Part shown: positions 13,318 through 23,700 of the stretch, piece by piece
Numbering within the stretch: the first letter of the stretch is position 1
Layout of the letters: each line of letters begins with the position of its first letter
Translations under genes and position numbers: made by a program
Assembly: GCA_963930775.1 (NCBI GenBank)
Contig: OZ005689.1
Coordinates: forward strand, 36,348,694-36,412,693
Reading direction: 5' to 3'
DNA from: Cliona cf. orientalis
Taxonomy: Eukaryota > Porifera > Demospongiae > Clionaida > Clionaidae
Length of the DNA: 64,000 nucleotides
Notes under the pieces: model-generated
What the model was told of the DNA's origin: nothing
Seen by the model: the letters and a program-made list of their open reading frames with translations, nothing else
Databases searched by the model: none

Positions 13318-14640
13318 AATAGCTAAGCTAATACCTACAACTAGCTTACAAAAGTCTCTCTAAGCTACTGTAACATAATTGGTGCACCATGAACAATGGC
13401 ATAAAAGCTAGCAGGTATAATGGAGTACATGCATACAGTATTAGCTTACATGCATACAAGAGTTCAACTATGCATGACATTGTATAGTGTTATGGCCAAC
13501 GTACATGAGACAGAATACCAATAGCTAATTGTTGCAATGCATTATTATTGTAATGCATGTAAAGACAATGTCAATCAATAGATTATTTATCACATGAGCT
13601 AGGTACTCTTTATTCAGTGGAGTTAACTGACATTCTCTGCATGAGATCGGGACATGGACCTATTCACTAGTTCACAAGAATGCCATATCGAGTAACATAA
13701 TTACATTATACACAGGGCAGTTATTCTAGCCTATAGCTAGCTACAGAACTGGACACTGTATAATATTATATAAATCTGGTCCATTAAATTTTGGCTTTTG
13801 CATATCAAAGGAATTTATGAAGTGACATCATTCTCAGTTGCTATCTGCATGAAACAAAGAAAGATTCTTTGCGGACAACTTAATTGCATGCTCGGTAAAA
13901 CTTGCCAACCGCATCCCCTCCTTACCTGAGGATGACTAGAGCATCTAGTCAAAACATTGGCAAGTTTTACTGATTTGGAAGAGTTAAGTTGTCCGCAAAG
14001 AATCTTCGTTCGTTTCAAAAGAATTTATTATTAATTATTGTACTGGTTATTGCTAAGCCTTGCTGACAAGTTTTGTATTTAAAGATCCATCAATCATTGA
14101 TAATAATAATATTACTTAGTTTCTCTAATATACATAAGATTTGGATAATAAAAATTATTATCAGTATGAAATAATTACCACATCCATATCATCCCAGGTT
14201 GTTTCATTATAATATTATTATTATTATGGTAAAGGGTCACAATGTATATTATAATATGTAAGTAGCATGCTTAAGATATGCAATGTTACGTAATCGTCAA
14301 AATTACTTAAAAATGAAAACACGACAAAGTTTGCAATAATTACTATTATTTTCTAGAATCGTTTTCCTTATTCACCTGTTACTGTGCCAAATTTTATGAT
14401 TCGATACCTTTAAATTACTGTTTCAGAATTAATTAATTGCTACCAGGGATGTAATAATAAATGCAGGCAATAATATAAATTTCTATCCCCCTCCTCAGGC
14501 TACCTATGCAATTCAAATGTTTTGATGTGGCTATACATAATTATTAAACCCCACCCATGCACCAAATTAATGCTCTGCTTATTATTTTGTTTTAGCAAAA
14601 CAGCTAGTGCATTATAAATAATATTATATCTGTGTTGGAT
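13318..14640. other. Intergenic region with one foldback element
   Basis: Upstream region of the MFS gene. Apart from the foldback at 13857-14012, only AT-rich sequence with short ATTATT runs is seen. No gene is supported. Confidence 0.6.
13857..14012. repeat. Foldback element
   Basis: Outer arms aagattctttgcggacaac and gttgtccgcaaagaatctt are perfect complements. Inner arms gtaaaacttgccaa and ttggcaagttttac are also inverted. The element is ~155 bp with no coding sequence. Confidence 0.85.
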
Positions 14641-14644
14641 CAGA

Positions 14645-14784
14645 ATCAGGAATACAAGAAGACGACATCGACATCATAACTTATCAAAATTAATGAACAA
14701 CACACATGTATATACACAGACAATATCAGTGGTGAGAACTGCACAGTGATGCTATCTTTTTAGCCAGTAGTTTTGATCTCGCTA
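14645..14784 (-). pseudogene. Duplicated 3' end of the ETAA1-like gene
   Basis: This segment repeats 16385-16530 almost exactly (6-nt gap after cacacatg, few substitutions). On the minus strand it still encodes the last ~18 codons of the neighbouring gene, ending in SLCSSHH and stop, with one Gln replaced by Leu. It stops exactly where the transposon-like element begins (TA at 14783-14784). Confidence 0.85.
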
Positions 14785-14983
14785 CACTGTTAGAAAAACG
14801 GTGTTACAGTAACACCTTTAGGGGTGCTAGTAGTATGGTTTATATTCGACACCCTAGGGTGTACAAATTTTGACACACCAGGGGTGCTGCACTAGCACCC
14901 AATGGGTGCTAGTTTAGGGTGCTACCACAACACCCTGACTTGTGGTCCTATCCCCTCACATCCCCCACCTTGCATGCTCTGGA

Positions 14984-15148
14984 TCACCGCAATTTTTTGA
15001 CCAAAACAGTTCCATAAAATGCAACAAACATTAGTGATACATATACAAAGATGAACAACATGATACAAGAGTTACAGCCAGTGTGACCTACAAATAGTTC
15101 CCTACATGAGGTTAGTTCTCCTGTGAAATTGTGTACATCTTGATTATC
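14984..15148 (-). CDS. Candidate terminal exon with one TM helix inside the element
   Basis: A 55-codon open segment starts after a good acceptor (ctacaatacag) and ends in TGA. It has a Cys-containing stretch (ELFVGHTGCNSC), then a ~20-residue hydrophobic helix and a basic tail (LVKKLR), as at the end of a single-pass membrane protein. No upstream exon in the same phase could be assigned, because the candidate units to the right are closed in most frames. It could be a captured gene fragment. Confidence 0.3.
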   Translation of the reverse strand, partial: DNQDVHNFTGELTSCRELFVGHTGCNSCIMLFIFVYVSLMFVAFYGTVLVKKLR

Positions 15149-15404
15149 CTGTATTGTAGTAAAGAAATTGCAGCATAAACAGATTATAAATAATGCATGT
15201 GTATACCTAACATAGAGAGGGAATAGGGAGAGGGGGGGGGGGACAGGGAGAATGAGAAATGGAGAGAGACAGAGAAACGGAGAGTGAGAGAGAAATGGAG
15301 AGAAAGAGAGAAGAGAGAAAGAGAGAGAGAAATGGAGAGAGAGAGAATGGAGAGAGCAGAGAAAGAGAAATGTGGAGAGAGAGAAGGGGGCATGCATGCA
15401 AAAT

Positions 15405-15890
15405 ATTGCTTACCAATTCAGAATCACACTTGAGTCACCACGTCTTGTTCATACATGGTACCTGTAGTAAAATGCACAAGAGATAATCACAAGCTAAAGA
15501 GTGGAGGGTGCACGCTTACCAATTCATTCATCATGTTAGAAAGGAGGGAGCATGCCAGTACTAGTTCAGAATCACAACTGAGTCACCATGCTCATGTACT
15601 TGTTACCTGTAGTAAAATCTATGAAAGACTATTACACTGTGATGTAAGAGAGAAGAGAAGAGAGAGAGAGAGAGGATCAGAGAAAAAGAGAGGGAGAGAG
15701 AGGTGGCATGCAAATACTTACCTATTCAGAATTGCAATTGAATGACATGTCTTGTTTATACAAGGTACCTGTAGTAAAATGCACAAGAGATAATCACAAG
15801 GTAAAGATCGGGAGGAGGTGCATGCTTACCAATTATTACGAGTGATTCACAATGTATTGTTCATATTGTGGTACCTGTAGTGGTGATTTT
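15405..15890 (-). repeat. Four diverged tandem units flanked by splice-like signals
   Basis: On the minus strand each unit begins with an acceptor-like ctacag followed by gtacc or gtaac and ends before a donor-like gtaagc or gtaagt. The units start near 15409, 15515, 15716 and 15826, are ~50-100 bp and share a core like ttctgaattg. Spacers are GA-rich or carry acaagagataatcacaa. Most reading frames are closed, so they look like decayed duplicated exons. Confidence 0.5.
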
Positions 15891-15906
15891 CAATGTTTGG
15901 AGTAGC

Positions 15907-15977
<71 letters not shown>

Positions 15978-16471
15978 AAACAGTGTACCTTTTACAGCAA
16001 ACAAAAATAGTATGAAGGCTATACTTTTATAGCTGGAATTGCACAATCATAGCAGGCAAAAACTAGAGTACAGATTGTTATTGAGTAACTCAGTAGAGTA
16101 TTAAATAGAGTGCTTGTTAACTTACTGATCGTAGGAGAGGCATCCGTTTCTCTCTAAAATGTAGCCAGGCAGAGACTTTGGTAGCCAGGAGACTTGCGAA
16201 AATTTCAAAACGTGAAAGGGTTAAAGGAGCAGTGTCACCTCTCTCTAGTGTCTAAAGAGAATATAGCACCCCCATGGTGTTCAGTCAGCACCCCACCATC
16301 GTGGTGGGGTGTTACAGTAGCACCCTGCTAATCAAGCTACAAACATGGGGTGCTGGGACAGCACCCCATTTTTAACAGTGTAGTATCAGGAATACAAGAA
16401 GACGACATCGACATCATAACTTATCAAAATTAATGAACAACACACATGACATTGTATATACACAGACAATA

Positions 16472-19400
16472 TCAGTGGTGAGAACTGCACAGTGATGCTA
16501 TCTTTTTAGCCTGTAGTTTTGATCTCGCTAGGTTTCTCTTGCGCTCAATCTCAGCCTGACTACACTGATGAACACTAGTTACTGCACTGCTTGTTACCGG
16601 ACGAACATTAATTGCAGGGGTTGGGTGATAATTTCCCTTTACTTGCTGTCGTGTGGTGTTCGATGAAGTAGTTAATTTGGCAGGTAAAATATTTGAATGT
16701 TGCAGATTATATGACATCGTAGGTTGCAGAATAGGTTTTGATAGTGGTCGATGATTAGCACCCACAGATGAAGTCCTTTGATAATTTCCTGTGGTATATT
16801 TGTGATCTAAATTAGCAGATTTCTTTGAAGGAGAATTCTTTCCTTGAGCACAGTCTAGTGTATGAGGTACCGTCTGTGTGCTGTAAACTTGTCCACTGGT
16901 GTACCCTCTCGAATTTTGCCAAGTTGAAGTACTAGAAATACCAGTCATGGAAACACCTGAATCAACACTTTGAGCATGCCCACGTGAGTTGGACAGGCCA
17001 GCCACAGGCCTAGTATTATTATGCACGGTGCTGGGAATATGTACACTGCCTCTGCTATACACTGCTGGCCGAGTGGCAGCATCAGATGAATCAGTTCGAT
17101 GCGAAGCCATTATGGGCTGTGGCGAAATTTTCTCTTTATCTACACGTAGAGCACACCCTTGTGTGTTATGTACACTACCAGTTCCACTGCTACATACATT
17201 AACACTGGGTATTCGCAAATTATCCTTGCCATATGAACTTTGTCCCCTGCACACTGTCGCTAAACCAGTCTGAGAAGAGGATGCCCCCACTAATTGAAGT
17301 GGTGATTGCTTTTCTTCACCAGTGAGTGGCGATAGGGGAGGTGTAGACCTGGCATCTTCTTTAGCTAGCCTCCATGAAGGGGGCTTCCGTGGTGACCTTC
17401 GTAGGGTTGATCTGACGCTGTTCGCTCGCTGCTTGGAGAGTGATGACTGTGCGGCGGTTAGCGGGAGGGGAGGGGTGGGGCATCGATCACCAGCACTAGT
17501 ACAAATATCAGCAGTCATTATACTACATACAGTAGCCTGAGATACACTTTGTACTTTCTTTGAGCTTGAAGTAGGAATATCTGGTTGCATTCGTATGGAT
17601 GGGTTAGGAAGGGCATTGAGAGTATTGGGAATTAGGACACTTGTATCTGGTAAAGGGTCAGGAGATGAGGATATCGTTTCCCCCTCTGCCCCTGTAATTA
17701 ACAGCTGATCAATAAAGTCGTCGGCTTCGGTGTCCCATGCCTGATTGAGGTCAAAGGTTGAATTTGTCCCTGATGATTCATCAATCTTAGCTTTCTCATT
17801 AGCGTCCCTTACATCCCCTTTAGCTTCACAACTCTCTAGCTCAGTGGCCGCCTGCGTCCAGAACAGAATCTCTTCATTGTCGGATGAGTCAAGCGATTCT
17901 ACTTTCTCTGTCGCTCTCTCATCTTGATCGTCTTTCATTTCCTGACATTTCTCTATTCTAGTGTCGATGTTGGATTCACTCCCTGACTCGGTGAATTTGC
18001 TTTGATAGTCAGCAGCTGAAGAGAGGGGGTCTTCTGTTAGAGAAAGGGAGGTATATGTAAGAGAGAGGAGAGAAAGAATGAAGGAGAGAGTGTGGAAGAT
18101 AAAAATGAGTGAATAAGGGATGAAGGGAGGGAGAGGAAAGAAAGAGAGAGTGAGGGATGGAGAGAGAGAGAGGGAGGGAGGGAGAAAGAGAGAGAGGGAG
18201 GGGGAGAGAGAGAAAGAGAGGGAGAGAGAGAGAACAGAAGGGAGAGGTCAATAAAATCAACACACATGTATACTGTACCAGGGTTCCCCCACACACTAGC
18301 CATATTAGCTATTTGCTACGGTATCCTTCACTTAGGCTACTAGTCCCTGGATTGAGCAGCCAATTTTTGCCCTACTTTCCTATACAACCACCTTTTGAAG
18401 TCACCACTAGTCAGTAATATCTTGGAAAATGGCTACATGATTTTATAAGCTTCGGGAACCTCTGTGTACATGTATGACCTTCCACTATGCTTACTCAAGT
18501 GATGGTATGTACATGCACCTTGATCACATACCTTGGTCTACTTCTGACAGTCTTTGCTGTAGCTGAGTCAGCAGAATATCCAGCTTAGACTTTGGCGGAT
18601 GACCAGAGGATCGTGGTGTCTTTTCACAAGCTGCTCTCAGCTTTGTTCTCTTTGTGGGCGGGGCTGAGTAGGCGGGGCTTAGCTCGTGAAGAATGGAGAG
18701 CACATTATTTGTACTAGATAGAGCCTTTGAACGGTCCTGCAATGTAAATACATATTAAATACATGCTAACAGTAATTACCCCTTATCTACTTCTGATGTA
18801 CATGTATCTCATACGATAGACACTCACTGTCAACTAAATACATGTATCACTAATGTTGGGCACAATTAAATATATACATGCATGCATGAGAGAGGGTACA
18901 TTTGTGGAAGTACATGCTAGTTATGACGTATTTCTGGCCCACCTAGTCCTGTACTGGGTTACAATTATTTGTGGGCATAAATTTTTGTATATTTTGGAAC
19001 TAATTTTAGTGATTTTTCAAAATTAACGTTCTATTTATTCAAAAATGTTGATAAATTCAATATTCACGGGTGCAATTCTTAACAAAAATTTGGGTAAATC
19101 GCTAATTCCGCTAAATTTAGTACCCACAAAGAAAGTATCCTTAAGGTATTTTAGCACATAGATGTACTGTTTGAAGTACCGTCTTTATAATGCTAATAGA
19201 ATGCAAGCTAAAAAAACAATTACGATTTTTAATTTTAGCGCAATTTTGTGGTAAAGGTCGTCACACTCTACATTAAGATGTATTATGAGAAGTCCTAGAA
19301 CGCAAATGCTAATTAGATCTTGCGTTCTCTTTGCATAAGCCCACCTAGTGCTGCTGCACAACTATCTGCAGATTCAGTACTTAATATTCGTACATGGGTA

Positions 19401-20680
19401 CCTTGAAGGGGAATAGTTGGGTTAGTTGTTGCATGGTTGGTCTGGGTAGGTCAGCATCATCGAGGTTCACATCCGTGGAGTAGTCATAGGTCACCGTCAG
19501 GTCAAGGAGGGAGGGGGAGGAGCCTGTTGCCATGGTTTCAGACCGAAAGTGACTGGTGTACTTTCTCCCTAAAGTATGTTATAATAATTACATGTATGAT
19601 AACCGAAACCGAATCCAAACCGAACCGAAACCGAACCCAAACCCGAACCCGAATAATTATTATTATATTCAGCTGTACACATGTAAACAGTAGTATTACA
19701 TTTCTGCAATATTTTCAACATAATTACCGTAGGTCGGGTTTTAATTGCGAGTATCTATTAATTGCGAATTGTGAGCTTTTCTACGTTTTACAATTAAAAG
19801 ATTCACAAATATAAACGTGCACGTATACTACAGTATGGTACGGGGTCGTCCATCGCAATTATTGGATTTGCAATTTGGCTTGACTTGACTAGAACGCAAT
19901 CATTAAACTACACAATAAAAACCCGTCCTATGGTATGGGGTAGGAGGGGCTGACGCACAAGACTACCCCCAACCAGCTATAAAATTAATGATCTGTAATC
20001 ATAAACAGCAAGGCTTCCATGTCATCAAAAGTATATTATGCACCTATCAATGTACACTCCACTGGCAAAAGGTGGGGATTTGATTGTATTTGACCGATAT
20101 ACATGCCCTGGATCAGGGGGATTTGATCAATATTTACAGATAATAGACAGTCCTGATGGGGGCATTAATTTTTTATCCTAGCATTCGCTCCAGGGAGAGG
20201 ATATTGATTTCACATAGGTCAAATCCCCCACCCTTGCCCGTGGGGTGGTACCTGGGGCAATACATTGATAGGTGCATCAGGAAATCGAAGTTGAAGTTGT
20301 TGATACGCTGAGCCATGGGACTTTAAACAACTAATCAATGAAGGGGGCTTCCTTTAATAATTAACTATGGTACATATGTGCATATACGCACAAGCTATCT
20401 GGTCACTTTAACGTAAACTGCCACACAGGGAGATACAACCATCTAACACACCTGGAGTAGAGATGTGATTAGTCTTTCTTTCTCGTCCGCCGCTGCCATC
20501 TTCGTGACTTGGAGTCAATGAGCTTGCTACACGTACGTTCTTCCTTTTAGAAGGCTCTTGACGATATTCTCTCTCACGCTTACTCTCCTTCTCGTCCGTT
20601 CTCTTGAGCTTCTTGTCCCCTGCCCTGTCAGTAACCGCTTTTCCCTTTGCCAGCCTCGACTTTCGTTTCTTGGGAGCCAT
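16472..20680 (-). CDS. Candidate ETAA1-like ATR-activator/RPA-binding protein
   Basis: Proposed exons: 20452-20680, 19402-19568, 18532-18736, 16472-18033 (2163 nt, 720 aa), all in phase. The first join is the least certain; an internal ATG at 19533 would give 632 aa. The protein is mostly low-complexity and Ser/Pro/Thr-rich. Visible motifs: a basic start (MAPKKRK) like an NLS, a short amphipathic helix (KLDILLTQLQQRLSEVD), an acidic-aromatic NEEILFWTQ, an acidic EADDFIDQLL, and a basic C-terminal helix (AEIERKRNLARSKLQ) resembling RPA32-binding helices of ETAA1, TIPIN and SMARCAL1. ETAA1 recruits to RPA-coated single-stranded DNA and activates ATR. The motif order differs from the human protein, so the family call is tentative; the gene itself is well supported. 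It faces the FADD-like gene across 89 bp. Confidence 0.5.
18060..18245. repeat. GA-rich low-complexity tract in an intron
   Basis: A run of gagaga and gggaga lies just upstream (in gene orientation) of the acceptor at 18034. It forms the polypyrimidine tract on the coding strand. Open frames within it are repetitive Ser/Leu or Arg/Glu strings, not genes. Confidence 0.85.
19177..19340. mobile_element. MITE, gcaagctaaaa family, copy 2
   Basis: It begins taccgtctttataatgct and contains tggtaaaggtcgtca at 19249-19263. The right end (ttgcgttctctttgcataa) is decayed. It is in an intron of the ETAA1-like gene. A separate tttgtgggtactaaatttagcg-type repeat occupies about 18960-19145, with a second copy near 22550-22680. 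Confidence 0.6.
19602..19655 (+). repeat. ccgaa(a/c)cc short tandem repeat
   Basis: About 50 bp of variable 6-7 nt units (aaccga, aaccgaac, aacccg). It resembles a telomere-like minisatellite but is too short and irregular to call telomeric. Confidence 0.6.
19725..19935. mobile_element. TACCGTA-type MITE, gtcgggttttaattg family
   Basis: Left end taccgtaggtcgggtttta and right end taaaaacccgtcctatggta are inverted. The ~210-bp body has no ORF. It lies in the first intron proposed for the ETAA1-like gene. Confidence 0.75.
20039..20277. mobile_element. MITE with tgcacctatcaatgta ends
   Basis: Perfect inverted ends tgcacctatcaatgta and tacattgataggtgca enclose ~240 bp with inner ggggatttgat blocks. 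A related element with tgcacctgtcaacggtatg ends is at 38106-38457. Confidence 0.8.
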
Positions 20681-20769
20681 GGTGTGCACTATTTGGAAAT
20701 TACCACTGACGTTGCACAAAATTTTAATAAATTGCTGACTTTGCACTTTTAGCTGCGGGCGAGCCGAAG
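20681..20769. promoter_or_regulatory. Shared bidirectional promoter region
   Basis: Only 89 bp separate the proposed start of the ETAA1-like gene (minus, 20680) from the start of the FADD-like gene (plus, 20770). Both 5' untranslated regions and core promoters must lie here or overlap coding sequence. No TATA box is obvious. Confidence 0.55.
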
Positions 20770-23700
20770 ATGGTGGATCGAAAGAAGCTCGAGTTTCGTA
20801 AAGTCCTGGGGCGAGTGAGCGACGGATTGGGAGGCGAAAATGTTACAGCTCTAAAGAATCTCTGCTACGATATGATAGCGGAGAGGCGGAGAGAGGGAAT
20901 TGATAGCGGAATAGCCATCTTCAACGCCCTCATTGAAGAGAGTAAGTCGACAGAGAATGTGAATACCTATTAAACACGTGAGGTATAAGATACATCTAGT
21001 ATACAATTACCTCATTATCTTGGTCTGAGTCACACAAGACACACCGGCCCCTCATGCAGGGTCTGGCGATTGAACGTACATAGGTTCCTAGTCTCGAAAC
21101 CAGACCGCTCCCACCGCAGCGTTTAGTTCTTTCAGGATAAACACGCGGAGGGAGGGTCTGGGAGACTGCCTATACCGTTTTGGATCCGCGCGCACAGATC
21201 TTGGCGGGCCAATCAGATTGCAGAACGCGAGTGACGTCACACGTTTGAAATCTTGAACCACCAGATAGACTTTTCTCTTTGAATTTAGTACCTCTGGATA
21301 CCTTTCGAAGGCTAATTCGATCGAAGAGAAGGTTTTTAGTTTGCTTAACAGCAAAAAAGAGCGTTACTGGTTGGCTCTTGACATCGTATGGGCGGACCCC
21401 AACGCGTGACGTCACGTACATATTGCATAATCGGGATCCAAAACGGTATAGGCAGTCTCCCAGACCCTCCCTCCGCGTGTTTATCCTGAAAGAACTAAAC
21501 GCTGCGGTGGGAGCGGTCTGGTTTCGAGACTAATAGGTTCCGAACGGATCCCCCCCCCCCCCCCCCCCCCCGTTAAGATTTAAATATTCCTAGGACTCAT
21601 TTAATTTTATCCCATAGAACTAGTAAACTACTGTAAATCGTGAATATTTCGTCTAAAATATTTCATGCGATAATTTTTCACGTTAAGAAATTTTTGGACA
21701 AACGACCCTGTACCACATTGTCGTTAATATTGTGCATGTATTTCGTGCGTTTAATTTGCGCACAAGCCATGCTGTACGAAAATATTTTAACATCGAAATA
21801 TTCGCTATTTACGGTATGTTATCATCCTGCATAATAATATTATTATTTTGCTACAGATGTGATTGGTGCCGAGAAGGCTGGTCTTCTTTGTGAACTACTG
21901 GATGAAATTGGTCGCAAAGATCTCACCGCCATTGTTAAGGAATACATGAATAAACTGGACGGTAAGTATACAATTCACAATTTAACTTACCATAAAGCAA
22001 CTTGTGAACTGAATGTGTCAAAATAGACCTCTTACTTTGTAGTGTACATGTACATGTATTATATGGGGCAATACAAATTTCTGTGATGATAGAATTTATG
22101 TAATTGAACTTGCACATAAAACAGTTGTTTTACAGCGTGTTTAGTCTTGCGAGCCAAGTGTTGAACATTTCAACTCTATGTATAGCGTACATGTATAGCG
22201 GGAAACTTTTGAGGGAGAAAACTTTCATGAATTTCGTAATTTTTCAGCCATCCGCAAAGGTTTTCTCCACGAAATTCTAAGCATGCTATACCCATTATGC
22301 AACCAGTTTTAACATTCCGTGAAAGTTTTCTCCACAAAATGCTCCTTTCCTACCAATCTGCGAAAGTTTTCTCCCTCAAAAATATCCCGCTATACGGTAT
22401 GCTCGTGTTCGTAGCTTGTTATTTATTATCCCATGCACATGTGCAATTGGTTCTGTCTATCTGACTGTTTATCTGTTAGCATGAAAATCGCCAAATCTGG
22501 AGATCTAACCATTTGAGCCACTCTACGTACAACAAATCCATCATACCTTAAGGACACTTTTGTTTGCGGGTACTAAATTTAGCGAAATTAGTGATTAATT
22601 TTGCCCGATTTTTGCGAATATTTGTACCCGCGAATATTAAAATTTTCAACATTTTCGAATAAATAGAAGTTAATTACCAGCTATAATAATATACATGTAT
22701 TATTATCTATTTCTAGATCCTACTCCTCCGAAGCCAGTTGACTCGCTTGAGACCAGTCATCTGTATAACATCGCTCAGGACCTGGGTCGTGATTGGATAA
22801 TGCTCTCCCGCCACTTGGGACTGGACGAGACTACCATTCAGTCGATAAGACAGAGCAATTCCCATGACCTCAGAGAGGCAGCTTACCAGGCACTGCTAAA
22901 GTGAGAACATATTATGATATATGACCCGCTCTGAGAAAAGGGACCACTCAGGATAAAATGTCATTTTCCAGTAATAGATAAAATGTGGGGAAAATTAATA
23001 TTTTTCATTTTTCTGTTTTTTACTCTATCAGAAAATATAGGATTTTGGCTTCATATTGATATGCTATGGTTATGTGTTATGGGTGCAAACAATTGCTCGG
23101 ACGCATACAATTTAATACAAAAAAAATGCGTTTTTTCCGAAAAATGAGTGTACCTACCCGAGTGCATAAAAATGGTCATAACTCCACGTACGATCAATAT
23201 TTTTCCATGAAATTTGCACCATTGGATTCAGCACACACAAAGCTATCAATCCATACTAAAAAAAAAAATTGAAATATCCCTGAGTGGTCCCTTTTCTCAG
23301 AGCAGGTCACATAATATTATTATCAAGAGCACTCAGAGGAGGTTGGACATGATCACGCATGCATAAAAATGGGCATGTTGCCCCATAATTACTTGCCCAG
23401 TAGCTATTTACTTTTCTGCGGGTATTAGGTAATGATGACGTAATCTGTGAGGTCATTACCAGAAACTTCAGGGCCTCTGTGGAGCCTTTCTGAGACTGGA
23501 AAAATCAATATGTAGAGTATCTGACGCATGTATCCAGCGAATACATTACAAGCTGAGCGCTACTTTCTCTGATAAGTACCGCTGGCCGAACTTTACGCGT
23601 TCTCTTGGCTGACATAATCCCGTGGATAAATAAAGCTAGCCTTGTGCCATGCTGCAACCAACCTGATGTTCAGTGTTCAGAAGCTGTATGGTGCTGTCGA

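Larger units (their letters stand above)
14785..16380. mobile_element. 1.6-kb TA-flanked element with CACTGTTA ends
   Basis: Both ends read CACTGTTA inwards (14785 and the complement ending at 16380), each flanked by TA as in Tc1/mariner-like insertions. Subterminal blocks rich in ggtgttacagtaacacc and ggggtgct motifs form further inverted pairs. No transposase is present. Inside are a possible terminal exon (14984-15148, minus), four diverged tandem units (15405-15890) and long GA tracts, including (ga)n around 15907-15975. Confidence 0.7.

Noticed and set aside
17322..17540. Plus-strand open frames over 16.9-17.9 kb
   Set aside because: They are antisense shadows of the large ETAA1-like exon.
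19602..19655. Telomeric repeat
   Set aside because: Units are irregular (6-7 nt) and the tract is only ~50 bp, inside a gene region.
21088..21533. Two 84-88-aa open frames with the same C-terminal sequence
   Set aside because: They arise from the two inverted arms of the foldback element, not from a gene pair.
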